Assembly (NCBI RefSeq): GCF_013248905.1
Contig: NZ_JABRVS010000001.1
Span: 4,712,001 to 4,776,000 of the forward strand
Length of the DNA: 64,000 bases
Source of the DNA: Shewanella sp. VB17
GTDB taxonomy: Bacteria > Pseudomonadota > Gammaproteobacteria > Enterobacterales > Shewanellaceae
Direction of reading: 5' to 3'
Each line of letters begins with the position of its first letter. The first letter of the stretch is position 1. The notes beneath the pieces are model-generated. The model was not told the origin of the DNA and ran no database searches. It saw only the letters and a list, made by a program, of their open reading frames with translations. Below are positions 1 to 12,581 of the stretch, one piece after another. The position numbers and the translations under genes were made by a program.

Positions 1-135
1 CAACTGAAAAGGCGCTTGAATAACTTGCTCTACTTGCATAAGATCGCGCTTACCTGAAGCAGCATCTAGCTCACAAGAAAAAATGACCATACCAACCAAT
101 ATCGAATATAAGAAGGATAAATAAGATAGATTCAT
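1..135 (-). CDS. Partial exported protein, C-terminus outside the window
   Basis: An open frame runs from an ATG at 135 to the window edge without a stop, giving 45 residues. The N-terminus has a hydrophobic stretch (about residues 5-20, LSFLYSILVGMVIFS) followed by Cys21 and a polar region, so it looks like a Sec signal or possibly a lipoprotein signal with a poor lipobox (IFSC). It starts 18 bases after the stop of the mnmD-like gene on the same strand, so the two are probably co-transcribed. No family can be recognised from so short a piece. Confidence 0.5.
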   Translation of the reverse strand, partial: MNLSYLSFLYSILVGMVIFSCELDAASGKRDLMQVEQVIQAPFQL

Positions 136-153
136 TTATTCACCAAGCAAAAT

Positions 154-840
154 TTACACTTTCCAAGCACGTGTCATCTCCCTTCTCCCTAATACTCCAG
201 GGTAAGCTTTCACAGTAAAACCCGATGCCTTTAAATTGCGTTTAAATTGTCCGTTTGCACAATAAGAAACAAACAAGCCACCTTGCATCATCATTGGATA
301 AAGTCGTTCAAAATTATCTGCCTCCCAAATTTCCGCTTGCTTATTCGGCGCAAAACCATCGTAATAAACAAGATTAATACTCTCTTGCTCGCCAATAAAG
401 TTAGCTAACTTGCCATCCACCTTATGCAAAGTAAAACCGGGAATGATTTCTACATCACAATCCCAAGGAGCTTGATGGAGTAAATCAAATAACTTGCCCA
501 AATAAGGAGTAAATTGCTGTTTATAATTTAATTGCTCAATTATCACACTCGACAAAGGAAAAGCTTCAACAGAGGTGTAATGTATAGGCCGTTCGATTTT
601 CCCCGTTGATGCCAGTGCACTTTCTAGGGTCAAAATAGCATTCATCCCTGTACCAAAACCAAGTTCTAATAAATTAACCTGTCGAAAATCTTTCGATAAA
701 TGTTCTAAACCTGCTTGTATATACACGTACCTAGATTCACTCATCGCACCATTATGCGCGTGATAACTATCATCAAAAAGAGAACTCATTAAGGTATGAG
801 ATCCATCACTTGTCATTAACACTTGGATCTTATTTTCCAC
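154..840 (-). CDS. mnmD: Stand-alone MnmD-type tRNA (5-methylaminomethyl-2-thiouridine) methyltransferase
   Basis: This 228-residue protein matches the methyltransferase half of MnmC (DUF752 family), which methylates the wobble uridine intermediate nm5s2U to mnm5s2U in tRNA using SAM. The SAM-binding motif LLELGFGTG is at residues 57-65 and the family motif YYDGFAPNKQAEIW starts near residue 159 (Asp161). The FAD-dependent oxidase domain that forms the C-terminal half of the usual gammaproteobacterial MnmC is absent, and the protein ends cleanly after the methyltransferase domain. The opening TSDGSHTL and the segment SESRYVYIQAGL resemble, from memory, the single-domain MnmD proteins of Bacteroidetes. 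The family assignment is secure; whether it replaces or supplements a full MnmC elsewhere in the genome is unknown. Confidence 0.85.
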   Translation of the reverse strand: MENKIQVLMTSDGSHTLMSSLFDDSYHAHNGAMSESRYVYIQAGLEHLSKDFRQVNLLELGFGTGMNAILTLESALASTGKIERPIHYTSVEAFPLSSVIIEQLNYKQQFTPYLGKLFDLLHQAPWDCDVEIIPGFTLHKVDGKLANFIGEQESINLVYYDGFAPNKQAEIWEADNFERLYPMMMQGGLFVSYCANGQFKRNLKASGFTVKAYPGVLGRREMTRAWKV

Positions 841-1051
841 TCTATACCCAACCTCTTTTTATACTTAGTCACTATAAACTTACTATCGCCACATACTTGA
901 AAAGGTGCCTATAGAATATAGGCTACTTATGACAGTTTCACTGCCAATTGTTAAATGCAACAAAATATTATTCACAAAAAAAATCAATATGCCACAAATT
1001 ATTTTCAAGCAGTACCATGGTTAAAAATAATTCACTTTATAACCCATATAG

Positions 1052-1067
1052 AGTGATCACGATCACA
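1052..1067. promoter_or_regulatory. Candidate CRP binding site upstream of rarD
   Basis: The sequence AGTGATCACGATCACA fits TGTGA-N6-TCACA with one mismatch. It lies 70 bases before the rarD ATG in the 297-base gap between mnmD and rarD. No other clear signal is seen in that gap. Which of the two divergent genes it controls cannot be told. Confidence 0.55.
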
Positions 1068-1137
1068 TTCTTATCCCTTTTTCAGTGAGAGAATGCGCGC
1101 CTTTAAAATAGACCACTTTAATTCAAGTTAATTTTTT

Positions 1138-2067
1138 ATGCATTCCACAACATCAAACTCGACATCGTCTTCATTTAAAGGTAACGCAATCGCTGCCTTC
1201 TCATTTTTGTTATGGGGTTTGATGCCGCTCTATTATCAATTTCTTCCCAATGCTAATATTAATGAATTATTGGCATTTAGAATATTATTCTCCGTCCCCT
1301 TTATGGCCTTAGTGTTTTTACTTCTAGGGCGTGGTATACCGTCACTTAACGAAATTAAAACCGACAAAACCTCCGTCTTACTATGTGGTATCGCCGCCCT
1401 TATCATGTGTATTTCTTGGTATAGCTTCACTTGGGCAATCACCCATGAGCAAGTATTAGCCGCCAGTTTAGGTTTTTTTATTAATCCCCTATTCGCTATT
1501 GGACTCGGCGTCCTGTTTATGGGTGATAAATTAACTCCAGCCCAGAAAGCAGCAGTCATTCTCGGAGCAGTAGGGATTAGCTACATGGTCTATAACTATG
1601 GCGAACTGCCGTGGCTCGCATTAAGCATGGGCGTTTTTTTTGCCCTTTATGGCCTATGTAAGAAATTTATCCGCTTCGATTCACTCACCTCTGTGACACT
1701 GGAAGCCATCTTATTGATGCCATTTGCCACAATATATCTGATCTGGTTATGGAGTACAGAGCAAAGTGTTGCATTATCAGGACAAACATCGATATTACTG
1801 CTTTACATTGGTACAGCACCTTTGACTCTGCTGCCTTTAATTTTTTTTGCTCTGGCAGTCAGGGCCACCAGTTTATCCATGATAGGTCTCATGCAATATA
1901 TTGAGCCTAGCTTACACTTTCTCTTAGCCGTTATATTGTTTAATGAACATTTCGATCATGTTAAAACCGTCAGCTTTGCATTTATCTGGACCGGACTCTT
2001 GCTATGTTCATTAGAAGCACTCCCTGCACTCAAACACCGATTTTTAACCAATAGGCAAGTTCAGTAG
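1138..2067 (+). CDS. rarD: RarD, EamA-family drug/metabolite transporter
   Basis: The 309-residue protein is strongly hydrophobic, with about ten predicted membrane helices arranged as two repeated EamA halves. After a Ser/Thr-rich N-terminus it has the typical RarD opening (GNAIAAFSFLLWGLMPLYYQ) and later ITHEQVLAASLGFFINPL. RarD proteins are inner-membrane permeases named for chloramphenicol sensitivity in Pseudomonas; their substrate is not firmly known. Length and layout are normal for the family. The ATG at 1138 lacks a good Shine-Dalgarno sequence, but no better start is present. A CRP-like site lies upstream. Confidence 0.9.
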   Translation: MHSTTSNSTSSSFKGNAIAAFSFLLWGLMPLYYQFLPNANINELLAFRILFSVPFMALVFLLLGRGIPSLNEIKTDKTSVLLCGIAALIMCISWYSFTWAITHEQVLAASLGFFINPLFAIGLGVLFMGDKLTPAQKAAVILGAVGISYMVYNYGELPWLALSMGVFFALYGLCKKFIRFDSLTSVTLEAILLMPFATIYLIWLWSTEQSVALSGQTSILLLYIGTAPLTLLPLIFFALAVRATSLSMIGLMQYIEPSLHFLLAVILFNEHFDHVKTVSFAFIWTGLLLCSLEALPALKHRFLTNRQVQ

Positions 2068-2164
2068 TAATATCAATTATAACAAGAGATATCTGTTATT
2101 ATGCGACCTTATTACATGCAAACATAACGTGTTGACTCGTCAGCACTCAATACGAGCCAAAACT

Positions 2165-3172
2165 ATGTCTATTTCATCTCTATTAGCGAGCGCGTTAGCA
2201 AAACGTCAGCCCTTTTTAACGGACACTAAGTTAAATAAAACCAACTGTTTTCGCGTTTTTCACGGTACGGTTGAAGGACACAAGGGCTTGAATATCGACC
2301 GATACGGTGACGCATGGCTAATACAAACTTTTCATCACACCTTAACCCAAGATGAATTTAACACAATAGAGGGTCTACTCGTAGAGTTAGCCCACTTACC
2401 GATAGTCTATAATGATCGATCAGATAAAAACTCTCGAGTGGTTAACACCCTAGAGTCTAAAACGGATGAATTTGCACAGTCAACACAAGTCATACTAGAA
2501 AATGGCATTAAGTTCACCTCAAAATTACGCCATGAAGGACAAGATCCGCTACTATTTTTAGATATGCGCATTGGACGTGAATACGTTAATGCTAACAGCA
2601 AACATAAAACGGTCCTTAACCTCTTCTCTTATACCTGTGGTATTGGAACAGCAGCAGCTGTAGGCGGAGCAAAACGTGTCACCAATATTGATTTTTCATC
2701 ATTTGCCTTAGAAGCTGGCCGCAAAAATGCTGAGCTCAATGGCGTAGATGATATATGTCAATTTATTCAAAGTGATGCATTCCCAGCACTTAGGCAGCTA
2801 GCAGGACTTAAAGTCGCTGGACGTCGTAATCAAAAGCTGCCATCCTACCCAAAAATGACCGCCACCCAGTTTGAACTGGTGTTTCTCGATCCCCCCCGCT
2901 TTGCAAAAAGTGCCTTCGGTACGGTCGATCTCATCAATGACTATCAAGGTCTTTTTAAACCCGCAATGTTGGCCACCAAGAAAGGCGGTACTATCGTCTG
3001 TTGTAATAATGTCGCTAAAGTCGATCGCCACATGTGGTTTGACAGCTTAGTCAGATGCGTTGAAAAACAGGGTCGTAAGATCACCCACCACAGCTGGTTA
3101 CATTGCCATGAAGACTTCCCATCATTTGATGATAACCATCCACTTAAAATAGTTGCCTTAACCTTAGGCTGA
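2165..3172 (+). CDS. RlmI/RlmK-like class I SAM-dependent RNA methyltransferase
   Basis: The protein (335 residues from the ATG at 2165) has the Rossmann SAM motif LNLFSYTCGIGT (residues 151-162), the motif IV LDPPRFAKS (241-249) and a later TIVCCNN, where the RlmI family carries its catalytic Cys region. This is the pattern of RlmI/RlmKL-type 23S rRNA methyltransferases, but the N-terminal PUA domain of RlmI is missing and is replaced by a short segment (VFHGTVEGHKGLNIDRYGD). The target base is therefore uncertain. An in-frame GTG at 2129 would add 12 residues; the ATG was preferred because the protein core starts soon after it. The gene converges on the rRNA operon. Confidence 0.75.
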   Translation: MSISSLLASALAKRQPFLTDTKLNKTNCFRVFHGTVEGHKGLNIDRYGDAWLIQTFHHTLTQDEFNTIEGLLVELAHLPIVYNDRSDKNSRVVNTLESKTDEFAQSTQVILENGIKFTSKLRHEGQDPLLFLDMRIGREYVNANSKHKTVLNLFSYTCGIGTAAAVGGAKRVTNIDFSSFALEAGRKNAELNGVDDICQFIQSDAFPALRQLAGLKVAGRRNQKLPSYPKMTATQFELVFLDPPRFAKSAFGTVDLINDYQGLFKPAMLATKKGGTIVCCNNVAKVDRHMWFDSLVRCVEKQGRKITHHSWLHCHEDFPSFDDNHPLKIVALTLG

Positions 3173-3214
3173 TGTGAGTTTATCGAAATTGAGTATGGGA
3201 TCACTTACAGTACC

Positions 3215-3846
3215 TCGCATATTTACTGGATCCTGAATCAATAGGCTTCAGTTTCAAAGCACCCAAAGCAATCGCTCTAAGCTCAAGAAGAGTGTAAAAA
3301 ACTAAAATTTAAAACGCTCAAAAGATCCCTATCAATGTCAGTCTAGATGAGTCGACTTTTGCTTTGAAGATGAAGGTTGTTTTAGCCAACAAAATACCAG
3401 CATAAAGTTATGGACATAGAAAGGTAGCCGCCCTAGAACACTACAGCAACAACAGTTTGAGTATGACTACATATGCGGTACGGTTTGCCCATCCACAAGG
3501 CAACTGAAGCCCTTGAATAAAGATCCCATGAGAGAGCATCTACGGCAAATTTCAGCTGCAACTCCTGAGGAACGATACGTAGTCATCATAATGGAGGCAC
3601 AAGCTGGAATATTTTAACGCAGCTCGATGGTATACCATGGACACGGCACAGCCATTTGATCATTTATCTTTGCTCAAGTTAACACCCTATTCGCCAGCAT
3701 TAAATCCCATTGAACAAGTTTGGCAATGACTAAGACAGAGATATTTATCTAATCTAACTTTTTCAGGTTTTGATGACATTGTTGAGCAAGTATCCATGGC
3801 GTGGAACAGTTTTATTTCAGATCGAAATAGGGTCAAAAACTTGTGA
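3215..3846 (+). pseudogene. Decayed IS630-family transposase
   Basis: Translation in shifting frames gives recognisable pieces of an IS630/Tc1-type DDE transposase. IGFSFKAPKAIAL (near 3242) matches the end of the DNA-binding half, LDESTFALK the first catalytic Asp region, and VVIIMEAQAGI (near 3579) the second, in which family members have a conserved Asp. The best part is LLKLTPYSPALNPIEQVW (near 3672-3727), which carries the final catalytic Glu, followed after an in-frame stop by RQRYLSNLTFSGFDDI. Several stops and frame changes make it non-functional. Terminal inverted repeats were not found. It lies between the methyltransferase gene and the end of the rRNA operon. Confidence 0.75.
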
Positions 3847-4020
3847 ATGAGAGATTGAATTAAGTTGGTCGATTAGCTAATGCAATTGTTATAACGCACT
3901 CGCATTTTCAAAATGGAAAGTCCCATCTAACATGACGAAATATGCTAAAGCGATTAAACCTGCATTGACAGCCGAGTGAGTGTTTTGCAACATTTAAAAA
4001 GAAAAAGTGAAAACGAATTA

Positions 4021-4052
4021 GGCGCCTGGAAATGACCTACTCTCACATGGGG
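4021..4052 (-). pseudogene. Fragment of a second 5S rRNA (3' end only)
   Basis: These 32 bases are identical to the 3'-terminal 32 bases of the intact 5S gene about 265 bases away, in the same orientation. Homology then stops abruptly and unrelated sequence follows up to about 4200. It is too short to give a 5S RNA, so it is a remnant of a duplicated or recombined rrn end. Confidence 0.7.
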
Positions 4053-4244
4053 GTGAAGAAGTAGTGATTTGAATGCATCGCATTCAGCTGCTTTGTAACG
4101 ACGCACTGTCGCTGAACTGGGGAGTCCGCTTAGCGGCGGGTTGAGATCGAAGTAGGCATTGTACGTGCTTAAGTGGATAAGCCACCTGCCTAGAATAACA
4201 TTAGATACGCCAAATGAAGTGTCAAACTATTAACAGTCCAAACG

Positions 4245-4272
4245 CAAAAAAGCCACCTTAATAAGGTGGCTT
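4245..4272 (-). terminator. Rho-independent terminator of the rRNA operon
   Basis: A perfect 10-bp stem (4250-4259 with 4263-4272) with a 3-base loop is followed on the minus strand by a run of six T. It lies 14 bases past the 5S 3' end, which is the expected place for the rrn terminator. Confidence 0.9.
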
Positions 4273-4286
4273 CTCTACTTAAATAG

Positions 4287-4406
4287 GCGCCTGGAAATGA
4301 CCTACTCTCACATGGGGAGACCCCACACTACCATCGGCGCGATTGCGTTTCACTTCTGAGTTCGGGATGGGATCAGGTGGTGCCACAATGCTATGGTTTC
4401 CAGACA
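4287..4406 (-). rRNA. rrf: 5S ribosomal RNA
   Basis: Read on the minus strand, this 120-base stretch carries the conserved 5S blocks CCGAACTCAGAAGTGAAACG and GCCGATGGTAGTGTGGGG, and ends with CATGTGAGAGTAGG plus the strand that pairs with the 5' end (TGTCTGG with CCAGGCG). Ends are estimated from the E. coli 5S to within two or three bases. Confidence 0.93.
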
Positions 4407-4712
4407 AATTCTTACTGGTTAATTATTCGTCTAACGGCATTGTTTCCTCGCTCCAGTGCTTGTGTACTAAAGTACACGCAGCGCTTCGCTCGTTACGGCT
4501 TTGTCAGCCAAACAATTTCCTGCGTAATTAACCAAATAACTAAATTCGAAAAGCTGTTAAATAAATATAATTGGGTTTAGTACACGGATGTACTGTATGT
4601 CATAAATGCAGGAGCATTTTATGACCAACTTAAATCAAATTGGTATTCTTTTGTGCTCTGTAATCACTCATTAACCACAAACTTCTTAGAAGTAAAACCC
4701 ATCTGGGTTGTA
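4407..4712 (-). other. 23S-5S spacer with processing stems
   Basis: This 306-base transcribed spacer holds no tRNA that I can see. At its 23S end, 4705-4720 (GGGTTGTATGGTTAAG) is the exact reverse complement of 7613-7628, so the two flanks can form the long stem that RNase III cuts to free 23S. A second hairpin, GTCATAAATGC-AGGA-GCATTTTATGAC, lies near 4598-4624. Confidence 0.6.
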
Positions 4713-7619
<2,907 letters not shown>

Positions 7620-8088
7620 ATACAACCCACATAGGTTTTTATTCGCTTGCTACTTTGCCCTTATGCGGCGTTACTCAAGTTCGCTTGTCAGTTATGTAGC
7701 GCTGCTACATGCTTTTCTCGCTCACTTTCGCGCCTTGCCTAAGACCAAACTCGCTGCGCTAATATTATCTATTGTTCAAACGGGTAGTTTGAACGAGATG
7801 TATCGCAACTAATGGTGTTTACTTTCGCCAAAAGAATACTCTTGAACTCATTACCCTAAGGTAAATCATTCCGCACTTGATTTAAGTGTTTGAGAACTCA
7901 ATTATTTATTTTCGCATTAATGCTATTAACAACAAACAACATAAGCCATTCACTGTCCCTTTCACATTAACACTATCAGCTTTCCAAATTTTTAAAGAAC
8001 AAGCATCACCGTAAAGGCGTGCCACTCGCTCTAACAAGAACAAGTAATCTGTGTGAACACTCAGCAAATATTGAGTTAGTCGTATAGG
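7620..8088 (-). other. 16S-23S spacer without a recognisable tRNA
   Basis: The 469-base internal transcribed spacer was read for tRNA-Ile, tRNA-Ala and tRNA-Glu signatures and none was found. It contains a boxA element, an inverted repeat GTTCAAAC-GGGT-AGTTTGAAC near 7776, and at 8042-8063 one arm of the 16S processing stem, which pairs with 9837-9858 in the leader with two mismatches. Confidence 0.65.
7989..8001 (-). promoter_or_regulatory. boxA antitermination element in the spacer
   Basis: The minus strand reads TGTTCTTTAAAAA, close to the boxA consensus TGCTCTTTAACA. BoxA recruits NusB/NusE so that polymerase ignores Rho within rRNA operons. The leader of this operon carries a better copy. 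Confidence 0.65.
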
Positions 8089-9633
<1,545 letters not shown>

Positions 9634-9938
9634 AAGTTTTTTGCTAAACCCCGTTAAGGACTCAGCGGCTCAATGAATTCTGATGTCATTTACAACACTC
9701 ATAAGAGCATTAACAACGATTGTACATATTGATTCAAACTAGGTTCGAATCTATGAACACTCATTCATTGAGAAATTTTTTGACTGCCTCACTTTTTACT
9801 AGAAAAAAGAGGCAGTTTCGAATAACTCAATACCTGTGAGTGTCCACACAGATTTCTTGTCTCAGATTGTTAAAGAGCGTTAGTACCAATCTTTCAGATA
9901 CTGCCGTTAGACGCTAGGTCGTTGGCTTGAGGAGGCGT
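9634..9938 (-). other. rRNA operon leader
   Basis: This is the transcribed leader between promoter P2 and 16S. It holds boxA, one arm of the 16S processing stem (9837-9858, pairing with 8042-8063), and a hairpin with an 8-bp stem (9783-9790 with 9809-9816). No open frame of note is present. Confidence 0.7.
9868..9879 (-). promoter_or_regulatory. boxA antitermination element in the rrn leader
   Basis: The minus strand reads GCTCTTTAACAA, an exact match to the core of the boxA consensus, and lies about 235 bases before 16S and 60 bases after promoter P2, the normal arrangement in enterobacterial-type rRNA operons. Confidence 0.85.
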
Positions 9939-9966
9939 ATTCTACACGCTCCATCGTTGGCGTCAA
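9939..9966 (-). promoter_or_regulatory. rRNA operon promoter P2
   Basis: On the minus strand TTGACG is followed after 16 bases by TAGAAT, with a GC-rich stretch (ACGCCTCC) after the -10. A 16-base spacer and a GC-rich discriminator are typical of stringently controlled rRNA promoters. Confidence 0.85.
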
Positions 9967-10164
9967 GCGCTTATTTTAAGAAGATTTTCAATTGACGTTT
10001 TCTTGTACACTTTCGTGTTAGGCTACATCAATGAACCACTTAAACCGCTTTTCACCTGACTAAGCTTTCTATTGAAAGTTCAATCTCTAACACTGCTGCA
10101 AGTCCCTTACTCCTTAGCGTTTACGCTATCTCGTTGGCCTGCTGTGCCGTGTCAGTGGTTGCGC

Positions 10165-10192
10165 ATTATAGGGATATCACCGCAGAGTACAA
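10165..10192 (-). promoter_or_regulatory. rRNA operon promoter P1
   Basis: On the minus strand TTGTAC is followed after 16 bases by a perfect TATAAT and the discriminator GCGC, the hallmark of ppGpp/DksA-regulated rrn P1 promoters. AT-rich sequence upstream (10193-10225) could act as an UP element. It is 226 bases upstream of P2, a spacing somewhat longer than in E. coli. Confidence 0.85.
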
Positions 10193-10371
10193 GCGCTTTT
10201 TTCACTTAAATATGATGTTTTTTGCAATAACATCGTTAGCCACATCATACTCACTACTTACCCCCTAACTTATCCACAATTAAGGTTTTTATCATGAAAT
10301 AGAGCCATATTCATCATTCATATTGACCGACTTTTACGATAGTAATATGACATCAGTCAGTATTAGACATA

Positions 10372-10399
10372 AGAAAGCCCATTTAATAATGGGCTTTCT
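10372..10399 (-). terminator. Terminator-like hairpin after the M13 peptidase gene
   Basis: An 11-bp stem (10372-10382 with 10389-10399) lies 20 bases past the stop codon of the peptidase. The T-run that should follow on the minus strand is short (CTTAT), so termination may be moderate. Confidence 0.6.
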
Positions 10400-10418
10400 A
10401 TTGCTCATTATTTACTGC

Positions 10419-12467
10419 CTACCAAATTTTAACTCTATCTGCTGGCGCTAAAAACATTTTATCACCCTCTTTCAAATCGAAAGCTTGGTAAAATGCAGTG
10501 ATGTTCCTTGGTGTTCCCATTGCTCGAAAATGACTAGGTGAATGTGGATCTGTCATTAAACGACGACCTAACTCTTCATCGCGGTAGTTGCGGCGCCACA
10601 CTTGTGACCAACCAATAAATAACCTTTGCTCTGGTGTTAATCCATCAATCACTAATGCTTCATCGCCATTATGACTGAGGTGGTATGAACGAGCTGCGAC
10701 AGTAAGTCCTCCAAGATCACCTATATTTTCACCTAAAGTCAAATCACCGTTTACATATTGACCTGGTAATGCTTCATATTGTGAGTATTGAGCAGAAAGT
10801 TGATCACTACGTTTTTTAAACTCTTTACGATCAACATCAGTCCACCAATCACGTAAGTTTCCGTCACCATCATATTTTGCCCCTTGGTCATCGAAGCCAT
10901 GACTGATCTCATGACCAATAACAGCACCTATAGCCCCAAAATTTATCGCATCATCAGCATCAATATTAAAAAATGGTGGTTGAAGTATTGCTGCTGGGAA
11001 TACAATTTCGTTCATTACTGGACTGTAATAGGCATTAACCGTTTGTGGGGTCATATGCCATTCAGTGCGATCTATCGGTTTACCCAACTTATCAAGCATG
11101 GTCTTATATTCAAACTGAGCATAACGCTTAAAATTGCCCACCAACTCATCTGACTTAATCGTTAACGCCGTGTAATCTTTCCATTTATCTGGATAACCTA
11201 TTTTATAGGTGAATTTAGCGAGCTTTTGTTGTGCAGCAACCTTAGTTTCTGCTGTCATCCACTCAAGTTCATTGATACTCACCTCAAAACCTTTAATCAG
11301 ATCTTTAATGAGTAACTCCATCTTATCTTTAGCTTCAGGTTTAAAATGCTGTTTAACATATTCTTTGCCTACCAACTCACCAATAACTTGATCTGCGGCA
11401 TTAACCGCTCTCTTCCAACGTGGTTTCTGAGCTTCAATCCCCATCAATGTTTTACTGTGAAAACTAAAATGTAAGTCGACAAAGTTCTGGCTTAGTAGTT
11501 CAGCGTAACTATCGACTAAATGAAATGACAAATAGTCCTGCCATTCATTAACGGTAAAATCAGTAAAATGTTGACCCAGTTTTTCTAAATAGGATTTTTG
11601 ACGAACAATGGCTTCTTCTACTCCCGCTATACTTGCACTCGCTGCAAATGTCACAAAATCAAACTCAGGCATGCTTGACTGTAAATCAGCTCGATCCATC
11701 TTATTGTAACTTTTATTAGCATCACGCGATTGAACACGGCTCCATTGACTTTCGGCAATAAAGTGTTCAATTTTAGCCACGCTCATCGCAATACGTTTCG
11801 CATCGGTGCTACCAGCCTGAGTCATAATAGCAGTCACGTAAGCATTTAATGCTGTTCGATTAGCAACAAACTTATCATCATCTTTTAAATAATAATCGCG
11901 ATCTGGGAGAGTCAATCCTGACTGCTGTAAGTAAACAGCATATTGAGTCGAGTTCTTAGCATCATTGTTGACGTAAAATCCCAGTGGGATTTTCACCCCA
12001 CTTAAAAGCAAGCTCCCCATTAAACTTGCAATGTCATTATGAGTTTTAGCCAGAGCAATACCTGAAAGCTGTTCGCTCAATGGTGAAATCCCTAACTGTT
12101 CAACAATATTAATATCCATATAACTAGCATAAAAGTCACCAACCTTTTGCTCACTCGACCCCTCAAGTTTATTTGGTTTTAACATTGCATCATCTATGAT
12201 TTTTTTCAATGCATCTTGACTCTGTTCATAAAGAACTGAAAAAGCACCGTAATTAGATTTGTCATCAGGAATAGGAGTATTCGCTAGCCAATGTCCATTA
12301 ACGCTGTAATAAAAATCATCTTGATGGCGTACGGATGTGTCAAAATTCACTTTTTCAACACCAGAAATTGGGAAATGGGGTTCTGGTCGAGTAGGTTCAT
12401 TGCTACTACAAGATATTATCCCTAAACTCAAACCAATAAGAACTGCCTGTTTACTTGCTCTTTTCAT
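10419..12467 (-). CDS. M13-family (PepO/neprilysin-like) zinc metallopeptidase lipoprotein
   Basis: The 682-residue protein begins with a lipoprotein-like signal (hydrophobic stretch then SLGIISC, Cys20), so it is probably anchored to a periplasmic membrane face. The gluzincin motif HEISH is at residues 519-523, and the downstream ENIGD carries the third zinc ligand Glu580. The M13 C-terminal pattern (RVKIW, ending in Trp) is present, as is the peptidase M13 N-terminal domain opening VRHQDDFYYSVNGHWLANT. These enzymes cleave small peptides. Length is typical for bacterial M13 peptidases. It follows the patatin gene with a 114-base gap and may be read with it or alone. Confidence 0.92.
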   Translation of the reverse strand: MKRASKQAVLIGLSLGIISCSSNEPTRPEPHFPISGVEKVNFDTSVRHQDDFYYSVNGHWLANTPIPDDKSNYGAFSVLYEQSQDALKKIIDDAMLKPNKLEGSSEQKVGDFYASYMDINIVEQLGISPLSEQLSGIALAKTHNDIASLMGSLLLSGVKIPLGFYVNNDAKNSTQYAVYLQQSGLTLPDRDYYLKDDDKFVANRTALNAYVTAIMTQAGSTDAKRIAMSVAKIEHFIAESQWSRVQSRDANKSYNKMDRADLQSSMPEFDFVTFAASASIAGVEEAIVRQKSYLEKLGQHFTDFTVNEWQDYLSFHLVDSYAELLSQNFVDLHFSFHSKTLMGIEAQKPRWKRAVNAADQVIGELVGKEYVKQHFKPEAKDKMELLIKDLIKGFEVSINELEWMTAETKVAAQQKLAKFTYKIGYPDKWKDYTALTIKSDELVGNFKRYAQFEYKTMLDKLGKPIDRTEWHMTPQTVNAYYSPVMNEIVFPAAILQPPFFNIDADDAINFGAIGAVIGHEISHGFDDQGAKYDGDGNLRDWWTDVDRKEFKKRSDQLSAQYSQYEALPGQYVNGDLTLGENIGDLGGLTVAARSYHLSHNGDEALVIDGLTPEQRLFIGWSQVWRRNYRDEELGRRLMTDPHSPSHFRAMGTPRNITAFYQAFDLKEGDKMFLAPADRVKIW

Positions 12468-12581
12468 TATAATTCTCGCTGAATAAATGTTGGGTGTTAT
12501 TATTTGGACTATCAGAATTGATTAACGGTATAACATAGTGCCTATCCCATATCCAATTAGTTTTTTGTTACTTTTTATGAC

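Noticed and set aside
7620..8088. Search for tRNA-Ile, tRNA-Ala or tRNA-Glu in the 16S-23S spacer
   Set aside because: No acceptor stem, anticodon or TTCGA arm arrangement could be found.
10270..10278. A perfect DnaA box TTATCCACA
   Set aside because: It is a single copy upstream of the rRNA promoter with no cluster or AT-rich unwinding element, so an origin is not supported.
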